A stretch of 64,000 nucleotides of DNA from Erythrobacter sp. Its GTDB lineage: Bacteria > Pseudomonadota > Alphaproteobacteria > Sphingomonadales > Sphingomonadaceae. Below the pieces are notes generated by a model, which was not told where the DNA came from, ran no database searches, and saw only the letters and a program-made list of their open reading frames with translations. Positions 1-9,580 of this stretch are shown here, in pieces. The stretch lies in assembly GCA_027311945.1 (NCBI GenBank), contig DAICXZ010000030.1:62001-126000 (forward strand), written 5' to 3'. The translations under genes were made by a program, and so were the position numbers. The first letter of the stretch is position 1. Each line of letters opens with the position of its first letter.

Positions 1-2189
1 TGCAAGAGCAGTCGCTCGAACTGCCCGCGCCGCCAGCCGACGCCGAGTTGCCCGAGGTCGAAACGATCATCACCGATGATGAGTTCGCCGAGGAAGTGCC
101 TTCGCTAGACGCGGCCGACGACGAGGCCCTTTATGAAGAGCTCGAATCGATAGACGAGTTCGAGCAGCGAATCGTGGCCCAAGGCAGCGAAGGCGATGAG
201 GCCCCGCTGGGCGATCCGTCGCTGGCCGATGGCGACGCCACCGAGGAGATCGCCGACGCCCCCGTGCGCGATGCCGAACTCGCCGCGCCGCTGCCGCCGA
301 TCGACAGCCTGCTGTCCAAGCCGTTCGAATATGCCGAGGCCGAGATACCGCAGGTGCAGAGCGAACTGCGCTACCGCGTCGCCCTCTCTGGCCTGGAAGA
401 GGCGCAGGCGGCGAGTGAGACCAACATTGGCGATCTCTTCAACGACCTGTCTGCGCTGGAAGACGGTGACGGCAAGGCTGCCAACATCGCCCAGCTGCGT
501 GCGCGCATGGACGAGGATGCCGCACTTGTGCAGCGCATCCTCGCCTCCGAAGGCTGGTACAGCGCCGATGTACGCGGCCAGATCACCGGCGAAGGCGATG
601 GTGACGAACAGCAGGCCTTCGTCGCCACCATCGATGCGGTGCCGGGGCCGCGCTATGTCTTTGGCGATATCGTGATCGATGCCCCTCAGACACGGCCCGA
701 AGGGCTGATCCGCCGCGAGTTGTCGCTCGAACCGGGCGATCCCATTGTGGCCGCCCAGGTGCTTGCGGCCGAGGCGAAGGTGCTCGTCGCGCTGCCCGAA
801 TGGGGCTACCCCTTCGCCGAACTGGGTCAGCGCGATCTGCTGCTCGACCAGGACAGCGGCGAAGGCGTTTATACGCTGCCGGTCGATCCCGGTCCGCTCT
901 CGGTATTCGGCGGGATCGAAACCAGCGGCGACCTTGTGTTCGATCCCGAACACGTGGAGCTGCTCGCTCGGTTCAAGCGCGGTGAGACTTACGACAATCG
1001 CCTGGTCGAGGACTTGCGGCAGGCGCTGGTCGCCACCAGCCTGTTCTCCACCGTTTCCGTGTCGCCCAAGCGCAGCGGCGAGCCCGCTGCCGACGGCGCA
1101 GAATATGCAACGCTGCTGGTCGAACAGAATGCAGGCCCGCCGCGCACCATTGCCGGCAGCGCGGGCTATGGCACCGGGCAGGGTTTCCGGGTCGAGGGCA
1201 GCTGGACTCACCGCAACCTGTTCCCGCCCGAGGGCGCGCTGATCGCCAGCGGTGTGCTCGGCACGCAGGAACAAGGCGCGAGCGCGACTTTCCGCCGCTC
1301 CAACGCCGGGCGGCGCGACCGCACCTTCGCGCTCACCGCTCAGGCGAGCCACACGAACTACGATGCCTACGAAGCCTACACCGGGCGGCTCGGCGTATTG
1401 TGGAGCTACAGTTCGACCTCGATCTGGCAGAAGCCGTTCACCTATGCCTATGGCGGGCAGGTGCTGGTCTCGAACGAGCAGGATTTCGATCTTGTGACCG
1501 AGCAGCGCGTGCGGCGGACGTTTTACGTCGGCGGGTTGACCGGGCAACTCGGCATTGACCGCAGCGATGACCTCCTCAACCCCACCAAGGGTTTCCGCCT
1601 CACCGCGCTGATAGAGCCGGAAGGCTCGCTCGAAGGCGCTTTCTCGCCCTATGTTCGCGCGCAGCTGGATGGCTCGGCCTATTTCCCCGCCACCAGTTCG
1701 ATCGTGCTGGCGGGCCGGGTTCGGTTCGGCACGATCCAGGGCGCCGGCCGCTATGACCTTGCCCCCTCGCGGCGCTTCTATGCGGGCGGCGGCGGTTCGG
1801 TGCGCGGGTTCGGCTATCAGGATCTCGGGCCGACCGTGATGGAGCCCAATCCCGACTATCCCGCGCCCGAGGACATCGAGCCGGGCACCGACCCGGCGGA
1901 CCTTCCCGACGAGTTCGTGCCCCGCAACATAGGCGGACGCAGCCTGTTCGAAGCGGCGGCGGAACTGCGCTATCGCTTTGGCAATTTCGGCGTTGTCGCC
2001 TTTGCCGATGCGGGTCAGGCCTGGGAGGAAACCTCGCCGCAGTTCACCGATATTCGCTACGGCGTCGGCGTGGGCGGGCGTTACTACACCAACTTCGGCC
2101 CGCTGCGGCTGGATGTCGCGATGCCGATTGACCGGCGCACCGGCGAATCGAGCTTCGCGGTCTATGTCTCGATCGGGCAGGCGTTCTGA
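1..2189 (+). CDS. tamA: TamA-like outer-membrane assembly barrel protein (5' end cut by window)
   Basis: BamA/TamA-family outer-membrane protein, which with TamB forms the translocation and assembly module for envelope proteins. The frame is open from base 3, so the TTG at 48 is only the first in-window start codon; the true start and signal peptide lie upstream. A roughly 90-residue very acidic stretch (runs such as DDEFAEEV and ADDEALYEELES) precedes POTRA-like segments (for example FGDIVIDAP, then VFGGIETSG). The C-terminal half is an Omp85 barrel with the typical RFYAGGGGSVRGFGYQ motif and a closing aromatic strand ending in Phe. It is followed with overlapping stop/start by tamB. The acidic leader is unusual and may be an unstructured periplasmic linker. 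The family is clear; TamA rather than BamA is inferred from the tamB neighbour. Confidence 0.87.
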   Translation, partial: QEQSLELPAPPADAELPEVETIITDDEFAEEVPSLDAADDEALYEELESIDEFEQRIVAQGSEGDEAPLGDPSLADGDATEEIADAPVRDAELAAPLPPIDSLLSKPFEYAEAEIPQVQSELRYRVALSGLEEAQAASETNIGDLFNDLSALEDGDGKAANIAQLRARMDEDAALVQRILASEGWYSADVRGQITGEGDGDEQQAFVATIDAVPGPRYVFGDIVIDAPQTRPEGLIRRELSLEPGDPIVAAQVLAAEAKVLVALPEWGYPFAELGQRDLLLDQDSGEGVYTLPVDPGPLSVFGGIETSGDLVFDPEHVELLARFKRGETYDNRLVEDLRQALVATSLFSTVSVSPKRSGEPAADGAEYATLLVEQNAGPPRTIAGSAGYGTGQGFRVEGSWTHRNLFPPEGALIASGVLGTQEQGASATFRRSNAGRRDRTFALTAQASHTNYDAYEAYTGRLGVLWSYSSTSIWQKPFTYAYGGQVLVSNEQDFDLVTEQRVRRTFYVGGLTGQLGIDRSDDLLNPTKGFRLTALIEPEGSLEGAFSPYVRAQLDGSAYFPATSSIVLAGRVRFGTIQGAGRYDLAPSRRFYAGGGGSVRGFGYQDLGPTVMEPNPDYPAPEDIEPGTDPADLPDEFVPRNIGGRSLFEAAAELRYRFGNFGVVAFADAGQAWEETSPQFTDIRYGVGVGGRYYTNFGPLRLDVAMPIDRRTGESSFAVYVSIGQAF

Positions 2190-5100
2190 TGGCGGACGAG
2201 GTGGACATGCCCGAAGTCGAGGGCGAACCCGAAACCGTGGCCAAGCCCGGTCGGCCCACGTGGCAAAAGGTCGCCCGTTGGGGCGCGCTGGTGCTGGGCG
2301 TGCTCGTGCTGCTGGTGGTGGTGGTTATCATCGGGCTCGATACCAAGGCCGGGCGGCAGTTCGTGGCCGAGAAGGTTGCAGGGCTATCGTTCGAGAACGG
2401 GATGGAGATCGGCATCGGCGAGATCGACGGCTCGCTCTATGGCAACATGGTGATCCGCGATCTCGAACTGCGCGATCCGCAGGGCGTGTTCCTGACAGCG
2501 CCTGAGGTGTCGGTCGGCTGGCGGCCCTTTGCCTTCATCAACAACCATGTCGACGTGCGCGTGCTGTCCAGCCCCCTGATCACCCTCGAACGCTTGCCCG
2601 AGTTCGCCGAAACTCCGCCAAGCGATGCACCGCTGCTGCCCGATCTCGATATCGACATCGGCGCGCTCCGGGTTGACCGGCTGGTTGTCGAGGCCCCGGT
2701 CAGCGGCGAGCGGCGCGTGGCGCAGTTGAGGGGCAATGCGCACATCGCCGAGGGGCGCGCGCAGGTGACGCTGAACGGCGAAACACTTGCGGTCGATGGC
2801 GGCGCGGCGGGCGACAAGCTGGCGCTTGTGCTCGATGCCGTACCGGAGGAAAACCGGCTCGAACTCGCGCTCGATGTCGATGCGCCGACGGGCGGTATGC
2901 TCGCGGCCATGGCCGGGCTGGACGAGGGGCTGAAGCTCACGGCCAAGGGCCAGGGCAACTGGGATCAGTGGGACGGCCAGCTCACCGCCGACCGCGCCGA
3001 GGAATCGGTCGCCCGGCTCGATGTCAGCGCGCGTGACGGGCTGGTGCGCGTGCGCGGCCCGGCGCAGATCGGCTGGCTGTTCGACGGCGCGACCGCGCAA
3101 TTGCTCGCGCCCGAGCTGAACCTTGATCTTGCCGCCCAGCTTGGCGAGCGCAGCGCCGACATTGAAGCGACCGTGGCAAGCGATGCCTTCCGCCTTAATG
3201 CGCAGGGGCTGGTGAACCTCGCCGATAACAGCTTCGACGGGCTGGGCCTCGACTTCGTGCTGACGCGCCCCTCTGCCCTGGCCGATAACCTTTCGGGCCG
3301 GGGGCTGCGCGCCGTGCTGACGCTCGATGGGCCATTTGCGACGCCGTATGTGGACTACAAGCTGGCAGCCGACCGCGTCGTGCTTGACGACATGGGGCTG
3401 ACCGGACTTGCCGCGCAGGGCAGGGCGACGGTCAATTCCGAACAGATCATGATCCCGGTGCAGGCGAGCGTGCGCCGCATCACCGGGCTCGACACGGTGG
3501 CGGGCGGCAGGCTCGAAAACGTGCGGTTGGCGGGCGATCTTGCGATCTCTGGTTCGCGCATCCTGTCGGACAACATGCGGCTGACCTCCAGCCGGATCGA
3601 CGCGGGGCTGATCCTCGTCGCCGATATGTCGACCGGCCTTTACACCGGAGCTATCGACGGGCGGATCGACAACTATCGCGTGGAAAGCGTGGGCCTGTTC
3701 GACATCCGCACCGATGCCGACCTCGAAACCGAAGCGGGCGGCGGCTTTGCCATGACCGGCCGCGTGAACATGCGTTCGACCCAGCTGTTCAACGAGGGTG
3801 TGCGCAATTTCCTCGGCGGCAATGTCACCGCCGCGAGCGACGTTCGCTATGGCGCCGATGGCGTGGTGCGTCTTTCGGGGCTGAGCCTGCGCTCGCCCGA
3901 TGTGCGGATCAACGGCGGCTCGGGCACATGGTCGCCCGATGGCCGGATATCGCTCGATGCGAAGGGCACGACGACCGCCTATGGCGATGTCGGCGTGAAG
4001 CTGACGGGCACCATCGCCGATCCCGACGCCGTGATCACCGCCAGCAATCCGGGCCTCGGTATTGGCCTTGCGAACCTGCGGGCGGGGGTGACCGGCGCGC
4101 CCGGCGGCTATCACCTCGATGCCACGGGTGACACCGACTACGGCCCCCTGCGCGCCGACGTGACGCTCAAGATGGGCAACCAGCTGGCGATCGAGGTGAA
4201 CGATTCCGACTTGGGCGGGATCGGCTTCTCCGGCGCCATCGCGCAAAGCCGCGAGGGGCCGTTCATCGGCCGGCTCAACGCCGAGGGCAGGGGACTCACC
4301 GGCATCGTCCGCCTCGACAGCGCCGAGGGTGTGCAGGAAGCGCTGTTCAATCTGCGCGCGAAAAACACGGTGCTCGATGGCCCGGCGCAGCTTGCCATCG
4401 GTTCGGCGAAGATTGACGGGCGCGTGGTGCTGCATGATCAGCCGCACGTGGTCGCGGCTTTCGACCTGACCCGCACCAGCTTCGGTGCGTTCGATATCAA
4501 TGCCGCCAAGGGCGAGATCAACTATCGCGGTGGCAGTGGCAGCGCCAAGGTGCTGGCCGAAGGCACCAGCGGGGTGCCTTTCCGCATCGGCCTGAACGCG
4601 CAGATGACGCCCGAGCTGTGGCGCGCCGCGATCAAGGGTCGCGCGCGCGGGATCGACTTCTCCACCGCCAGCCCAGCACGCATCGTAGTCGGCGAAGGCG
4701 AATACAAGCTGCTGCCGACGCAGATCGATTTCGGCAACGGTTCGGTGCGGCTCGCGGGCAGCTATGGCGACGGGATGAAGCTGCAAAGCCGGCTCGACCG
4801 GCTGGATCTGGCGGTGTTCAACGCCTTCGTGCCCGATCTGGGCGTGGCAGGCAGCGCCACCGGCTCGCTCGATTTTTCGCAAGCATCGCCCGATACCTTC
4901 CCCGATGCCGATGCGCGGCTCACCATCACCGGTTTCAGCCGTTCGACCGCAGCAACGGTCAGCCAGCCGGTCAACATCAACTTCGTCGGCAAGCTCGAAC
5001 CCGATGGTGGCGAGGCGCGCGCGATCATGCGCCGCCGGGGCAGCGTGATCGGGCGCATGGTGGCCTCTCTCAAGCCGCTCCCGCCGGGCAGTGGCAGCTG

Positions 5101-6430
5101 GATGACCCGCCTGCTTAACGCTCCGCTCGGCGGAGGCGTGCGTTACGATGGCCCGGCCGATACGCTGTTCTCCTTCGCGGGGATGACCAACCAGACGCTT
5201 ACCGGCGGAATCGGCCTTGCGGTCGATCTTGCCGGGAAGGTCGATCAGCCCGAAATGTCGGGTGTGATCCGCGCCAAATCGCTCGCCTACGAGAACCAGA
5301 CCTATGGCACCCGGCTCACCGACATGGCCGTCTCGGCGCGCTTCAATGGCGAGCGGGTCGAGCTGGAGAAGCTTCAGGCCAAGGCAGGCGATGGCACGCT
5401 CGATGCGACGGGGTCTCTGAGCCTCGCCTCGCAGTCGGGATATCCGATGGATGTCGCGGTGAGCCTGCAAAATGCGCAGCTGGCGTCGAGCGGCAACATC
5501 GCCACCTCGGCCACCGGCGACCTCAAGCTTACTAAGGTCGCGGGCGAGACTGCGCTCCTTTCCGGGAAGCTGACCCTGCCCGAGACGCGCTACACGATCG
5601 TGCGCCAGTCTGTTGCCGAGGTGCCCGCGCTGTCGGGCGTGCGCTTTGTGCCGCAGCGCGGGCCGCAGCGCGTGACCGGTGACGAACCCGCCGAACGTGG
5701 GCCCGGCCTGTTGAGCATGGTCCGGCTCGATGTCGAACTCAATGCACCGCGCCGGCTTTATGTGTCGGGTATGGGGCTTGAATCCGAATGGGGGGCGAAC
5801 CTGCGCCTCACCGGCACCAGTGCGGCACCGCGCCTGTCGGGCAATGTCGGGCTCCAGCGCGGTACGCTGGGCTTCGCCGGGCGCTCGTTCGAGCTGCAGC
5901 GCGGCAATATCGCGTTCCTGGGCGGGAGCGAGATCAACCCGACCATCGAAATCCAGGCCACCGAAACCATTGAGGGTGTGGCGGTTAATGTCGGCATTGC
6001 AGGCCGTGCCTATGATCCGCAGATCACCTTCACCTCTGTGCCGAGCCTGCCGCAGGACGAAGTGCTGGCCCGCGTCTTGTTCGGCAGTTCGATCGGCAAC
6101 CTGTCGGCGCTCGAGGCCGTGCAGCTGGCGGCCTCGCTCAATTCGCTGCGCGGGACGGGCGGGGGCCTGAACCCGCTTGGCGCATTGCGCTCGGCAACCG
6201 GGATCGACCGGCTCCGCGTGCTCGGCGCCGACGACACCACCGGGCGCGGCACGGCGCTGGCTGCCGGGCAGTATCTGACAGACGACATCTACATCGAGTT
6301 CATCACCGACGCGAAGGGCTTCACCGCCACCCAGCTCGAAGTGGCGCTGACCCGCACGCTTTCGGTGCTGAGCCAGGCTGGCGGTTCGGGCGAGACCAAC
6401 GTCAACCTCCAATACAGCCGCGACTACTGA
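2189..6430 (+). CDS. tamB: TamB-like translocation/assembly module, inner-membrane-anchored AsmA-like protein
   Basis: Large (1413 aa) periplasm-spanning TamB protein, of the family now viewed as bridge proteins between inner membrane and outer-membrane TamA. A short cytoplasmic N-terminus is followed by one hydrophobic helix around residues 26-50 (VLGVLVLLVVVVIIGL). The rest is repetitive beta-rich sequence. The conserved C-terminal DUF490/TamB domain is recognisable around residues 1090-1413, including PSLPQDEVLARVLFG and a final strand ending NLQYSRDY. The ATG overlaps the tamA TGA by one base, so translation is probably coupled. Length is normal for the family. A small lipoprotein ORF overlaps its stop in the same way. 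Confidence 0.93.
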   Translation: MADEVDMPEVEGEPETVAKPGRPTWQKVARWGALVLGVLVLLVVVVIIGLDTKAGRQFVAEKVAGLSFENGMEIGIGEIDGSLYGNMVIRDLELRDPQGVFLTAPEVSVGWRPFAFINNHVDVRVLSSPLITLERLPEFAETPPSDAPLLPDLDIDIGALRVDRLVVEAPVSGERRVAQLRGNAHIAEGRAQVTLNGETLAVDGGAAGDKLALVLDAVPEENRLELALDVDAPTGGMLAAMAGLDEGLKLTAKGQGNWDQWDGQLTADRAEESVARLDVSARDGLVRVRGPAQIGWLFDGATAQLLAPELNLDLAAQLGERSADIEATVASDAFRLNAQGLVNLADNSFDGLGLDFVLTRPSALADNLSGRGLRAVLTLDGPFATPYVDYKLAADRVVLDDMGLTGLAAQGRATVNSEQIMIPVQASVRRITGLDTVAGGRLENVRLAGDLAISGSRILSDNMRLTSSRIDAGLILVADMSTGLYTGAIDGRIDNYRVESVGLFDIRTDADLETEAGGGFAMTGRVNMRSTQLFNEGVRNFLGGNVTAASDVRYGADGVVRLSGLSLRSPDVRINGGSGTWSPDGRISLDAKGTTTAYGDVGVKLTGTIADPDAVITASNPGLGIGLANLRAGVTGAPGGYHLDATGDTDYGPLRADVTLKMGNQLAIEVNDSDLGGIGFSGAIAQSREGPFIGRLNAEGRGLTGIVRLDSAEGVQEALFNLRAKNTVLDGPAQLAIGSAKIDGRVVLHDQPHVVAAFDLTRTSFGAFDINAAKGEINYRGGSGSAKVLAEGTSGVPFRIGLNAQMTPELWRAAIKGRARGIDFSTASPARIVVGEGEYKLLPTQIDFGNGSVRLAGSYGDGMKLQSRLDRLDLAVFNAFVPDLGVAGSATGSLDFSQASPDTFPDADARLTITGFSRSTAATVSQPVNINFVGKLEPDGGEARAIMRRRGSVIGRMVASLKPLPPGSGSWMTRLLNAPLGGGVRYDGPADTLFSFAGMTNQTLTGGIGLAVDLAGKVDQPEMSGVIRAKSLAYENQTYGTRLTDMAVSARFNGERVELEKLQAKAGDGTLDATGSLSLASQSGYPMDVAVSLQNAQLASSGNIATSATGDLKLTKVAGETALLSGKLTLPETRYTIVRQSVAEVPALSGVRFVPQRGPQRVTGDEPAERGPGLLSMVRLDVELNAPRRLYVSGMGLESEWGANLRLTGTSAAPRLSGNVGLQRGTLGFAGRSFELQRGNIAFLGGSEINPTIEIQATETIEGVAVNVGIAGRAYDPQITFTSVPSLPQDEVLARVLFGSSIGNLSALEAVQLAASLNSLRGTGGGLNPLGALRSATGIDRLRVLGADDTTGRGTALAAGQYLTDDIYIEFITDAKGFTATQLEVALTRTLSVLSQAGGSGETNVNLQYSRDY

Positions 6431-6603
6431 TGCGCCTTCGCCTTATCCCCGTCGTGATGGTGGTGCTGCTGTCAGCCTGCAATCAGGAGCCTACCTTCGA
6501 GGAACGCTACTCCGAGGCGGAGGCGACCATTTCGCAGCAGGCGCAGTCGATCGACTCCGATCTTGAGCAAACGGGCGAGCCTGCTCCCAGCCCGACGCCT
6601 TAA
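6430..6603 (+). CDS. Small predicted lipoprotein (57 aa), third gene of the tam operon
   Basis: Not in the ORF track because it is short. The ATG at 6430 overlaps the tamB TGA by one base, the same stop/start arrangement that joins tamA and tamB, which argues for a real translated gene. The product starts MRLRLIPVVMVVLLSACNQE: a basic n-region, a hydrophobic core and a lipobox LSAC with Cys17. About 40 mostly acidic and polar residues follow (many E, S, Q) and the end is proline-rich (PAPSPTP). Asn at +2 suggests outer-membrane sorting by the usual rule. Function is unknown; the position suggests a role linked to TamAB or simply an envelope lipoprotein. Its TAA overlaps the CHAT gene stop on the other strand within TTAA. 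Confidence 0.72.
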   Translation: MRLRLIPVVMVVLLSACNQEPTFEERYSEAEATISQQAQSIDSDLEQTGEPAPSPTP

Positions 6604-9500
6604 CTGCCGACGTAAACGAAGGGTGCCCAATAGGCGGGATGCTGCAAGCGTGGCTCGCCGCTATCGTCGATCAACGCCAGCACCGCGCGGCGCAGGCCCT
6701 CGGCAGGCGCGATGCCCTCGCGGTAGTAGCTCTCGACCGTCGGCACGGTGATCGCGCGGGCGACGTCGTCGGCCACTTCCCAGTGCGAGACCAGCAGGTT
6801 GCGCGCGCCGGCATAGAGGAAAGCGCTGGCAAGCCCTGAAAGCCCCGCCGCGCCGGGCCGGTCGGGCCCGCCGGTGTTGCAGGCCGAAAGCACCACCCAG
6901 TCGGCATCCATATCGAGCGCGGCGATCTCGCTGGCGGTGAGCAGGCCATCGTCGCCATCGTTGGGGGTGAGCACCAGCGCCGGTTCGGCAAGACCTGCCA
7001 GATCGCCTTCGAGCAGCCCGTGCGTGGCAAAGGCGATCACCTCGGCGGGCTGGGCGATTTCGGCCAGTACACGGGTTTCGCGCGCATCCTCGCCGGTCAG
7101 CAGGACGGTCTCAGCGGTATCGAGCGCGCGCGACAGGGCGTTCAGTTCTGCCAATGCTTCGGGCAGCGGCGGGAGGTCGGCCACGGTGGCGCCAAGTGCG
7201 AGCATGCGCGAGGAGCGCAAGGTGGTCAGCGCCGTGCCGCCGAGTACCGGCGCGCCAACTGCGACGACGCGCGCGGCACGAGGGCTTTCGGGGCTGGGTG
7301 CGCGCGCCAGTGTCGAAAGCGAGGCAAGGGTCGAGAGGCTGTGATGGCGGATCACCCAGTCGGCCTCGGCCAGCGAGGGGGCGGCAGGCGCAAGCGCGGC
7401 GAAGGGAATGCGGGTCAGCGCGCCGCCGGCAGCAACCATGATGTGATCGGCCCCTTCGAGCAACTGCCCGCTCTCGCCCTCGAACAGCGCGGCGAAAAGC
7501 GCGGCACCGGGGGCAAAGTCGTAGGCCGGTTGGGCGGATGCCTTGCGGGCAGGGGCGGCGAGCACACCGCGCATCAGCACATCACCTCCGGCCAATGCGC
7601 CGCGCATGTTGGCCGCGAGGGAGGAGACTTCGCGGCTGTCGAGGGGGGCCAGATGCATCGAGTGCGCATCCTTCGTGGCCACCAGCACGGCCAGCCCGGT
7701 TGGCAGCGGCTGGGCCAGCAGCACGGCATCGCCTTCACCAAGGCTCGCCTGTACAGCGGCGAGGGTGATTGGCTCGGAGCCGGTGAAGCTGGCGGGGTCG
7801 ACAGCACGTCCAGCCTCGGCCAGTTCGCTGCGCGCGCTGGCGATCTGGGCACGCATCTCGGCCATCGTCTCGGGAGCGACGCCGATACTCATCGCTTCGA
7901 GCTGCTGGTTGGCGAGGCCGCGCAGCGCCTCGGCCTTGTCCTGATAGCTGCGCACGGCCAGCGCATCGGCCGCGCCAAGCCCGCGTCGGAAGGCCGCCAA
8001 CTGCACCGAGCGGTCGGCCTTGGTGGCGAGGCCATATTGCGCAAAGCGGAATGCGGCATCGAAGTCGCCTGCATGCATGGCCGCATCGAGCGCCCAGTCA
8101 TTCGCCTGCCCGAGAATGGCGAGCTGCACCGCGTCGGGCTCTCCCGAGGCGGCGATGGCATCGCGGTTGGCAATCAATTGGGCGTGGGCGGCGGCAACCT
8201 CGTCGATCCCGCCGATTCCGGCGCGAATGCCGTATGCGCCGAGCATGATCTGGCCGGTCAGGTCTTCCCACAGGGCGGTGTCGTCGCCAGTCGAGCGCCC
8301 CTCCTGCGCTGCCAGCTGAGTGACATAGGCATCCCGCGGGCGGCCTGCCTCGGCATAGAACTCGGCCAGAGTTTCCTGCCCGGCGATGCGGCGATAGCTC
8401 GCCGGTTCCATCGTTTCGGCGCGCAGGGCATCGGCGGCTTCGGCCACCATGATCGCCTCGTCGAGCCGCCCGAGATCGCGCAGCGCGTGGGCGCGCGCAT
8501 GCTGGGCATAAAGCGTAAGCTCACCCTTCGGGCCATGGCCTTGTTCGATAAAGGACAGCGCTTCATCGACCGTGGCGAGCGCATCTTCCGCCGCGCCCTT
8601 CTTGATCAGCGTCTGCGCAAGACTCAGCCGCATACTGGAGGCCATGCCCATGTCGGGCTCTTCAGCGCCCATCGCCAGCGCAATGGCGCGGCGCGAGAAA
8701 CGTTCCGCATCGTCGAGCAAGCCGCGTTCCGCCGCGCGGATCGACAGCGAATTGTAGGCATTGGCCAGCACCGGGTGATTGGGCGGCAGCAGCGCTTCCA
8801 TTTTCGCCGTCAGCCGCTGTCCTTCGCTCAGGGCCTTGTCGCTCTCGCCCAGCGCGGCCCAGTAGGTGGGGGTGTTGGTGAGATAGCTGATCAGTTCGGC
8901 AGCGGGGGCTTCGAGCCGGTCGATCAGGGCCTCGACCTCGGCCATGTAGGTGATGGCGGCGCGCGACTGTCCGTCTGCGTTGAGGATATACGCAGCGTTG
9001 TTGAGGCTGGCAGCGAGCCCTGCGATAAAGCTCTCGTTGCCCGGCTCATGCTCCAACAGCTTGCGCCGCGCGGCCAGCACTTGCTCGCTGATGGCGCGCG
9101 CAGCGGCAAGATCGCCCATGCGCACGCGCGCCGCCAGCAGCGCGTTCATGCCCGACAGGCGATTGGGGAGGTATCCCTCACCCGCTGCCTCAAGGATGGG
9201 CAGGATCGCCTCAATCCGTGCCGCTCCCTCGGCGAAGCGCCCTGCGTTCAGATCGGCGATAGCCAGCTCATAATCGATCAGCGCCAGCTCGGGGTGGCCT
9301 TCGGGATAGAGCGTTTCAGCAAAGGTGCGCGCCTCTTCCAACGCGGCGCGGAAGGCGGGTTCGTCGGTGTGCGGATCGATCTGGAATGCACTCTCGAGCA
9401 TGGTGTCGAGCTGCGCGCGGGCGGCCTCGCCAGGCTCGGCGTGTGCTGCGTGGGCCGCAAGCAGAAGGGCCAGCCCGGCCAAAGGCAGACGAAGATGCAT
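6600..9500 (-). CDS. Exported TPR-CHAT caspase-fold protease
   Basis: 966 aa. The N-terminus MHLRLPLAGLALLLAAHAAHA is a clear Sec signal peptide, so the protein acts outside the cytoplasm. Residues about 25-480 form helical TPR-like repeats with recurrent alanine-rich helix pairs and A-N-A-Y-N type motifs. The C-terminal third, from about residue 640, is a CHAT domain (caspase HetF associated with TPRs). The expected catalytic pair is visible: His827 in FATHG and Cys874 in LSACNTGG, followed by the family's AGLSGLASAFLYAGA and LVSHWEV motifs. CHAT proteins are cysteine peptidases of clan CD. It is the last gene of the leftward operon after the FecR-repeat protein, 80 bases downstream of it, with a strong hairpin directly before its start. 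Substrate unknown; the operon's FecR/barrel protein is the obvious candidate (inference). Confidence 0.93.
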   Translation of the reverse strand: MHLRLPLAGLALLLAAHAAHAEPGEAARAQLDTMLESAFQIDPHTDEPAFRAALEEARTFAETLYPEGHPELALIDYELAIADLNAGRFAEGAARIEAILPILEAAGEGYLPNRLSGMNALLAARVRMGDLAAARAISEQVLAARRKLLEHEPGNESFIAGLAASLNNAAYILNADGQSRAAITYMAEVEALIDRLEAPAAELISYLTNTPTYWAALGESDKALSEGQRLTAKMEALLPPNHPVLANAYNSLSIRAAERGLLDDAERFSRRAIALAMGAEEPDMGMASSMRLSLAQTLIKKGAAEDALATVDEALSFIEQGHGPKGELTLYAQHARAHALRDLGRLDEAIMVAEAADALRAETMEPASYRRIAGQETLAEFYAEAGRPRDAYVTQLAAQEGRSTGDDTALWEDLTGQIMLGAYGIRAGIGGIDEVAAAHAQLIANRDAIAASGEPDAVQLAILGQANDWALDAAMHAGDFDAAFRFAQYGLATKADRSVQLAAFRRGLGAADALAVRSYQDKAEALRGLANQQLEAMSIGVAPETMAEMRAQIASARSELAEAGRAVDPASFTGSEPITLAAVQASLGEGDAVLLAQPLPTGLAVLVATKDAHSMHLAPLDSREVSSLAANMRGALAGGDVLMRGVLAAPARKASAQPAYDFAPGAALFAALFEGESGQLLEGADHIMVAAGGALTRIPFAALAPAAPSLAEADWVIRHHSLSTLASLSTLARAPSPESPRAARVVAVGAPVLGGTALTTLRSSRMLALGATVADLPPLPEALAELNALSRALDTAETVLLTGEDARETRVLAEIAQPAEVIAFATHGLLEGDLAGLAEPALVLTPNDGDDGLLTASEIAALDMDADWVVLSACNTGGPDRPGAAGLSGLASAFLYAGARNLLVSHWEVADDVARAITVPTVESYYREGIAPAEGLRRAVLALIDDSGEPRLQHPAYWAPFVYVGS

Positions 9501-9507
9501 GAATTTT

Positions 9508-9532
9508 CCCCCGAGGCAGGCTGCCCCGGGGG
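9508..9532 (-). promoter_or_regulatory. Strong hairpin just upstream of the CHAT start codon
   Basis: On the minus strand CCCCCGGGGCAG and CTGCCTCGGGGG are complementary with one G-U pair, giving a stem of 10-12 bp. It begins 51 bases after the upstream FecR gene stop, and its 3' arm (CGGGGG) is the only purine-rich ribosome-binding-site candidate, ending 7 bases before the CHAT ATG. No U-tract follows on the minus strand, so it is not a standard terminator. It may hide the RBS or stabilise the upstream mRNA, uncoupling CHAT output from the rest of the operon. The pairing is read directly; the role is inferred. Confidence 0.45.
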
Positions 9533-9580
9533 AAGAAGTATCGCCAATTGGCGCGGTGTAAAGGTTACGGAATGGTTTGT

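Noticed and set aside
2384-6412. 1342-aa ORF antisense to tamB
   Set aside because: High-GC shadow frame: no signal, no domain, Arg/His/Gln-rich composition, and the opposite frame encodes a clear TamB.
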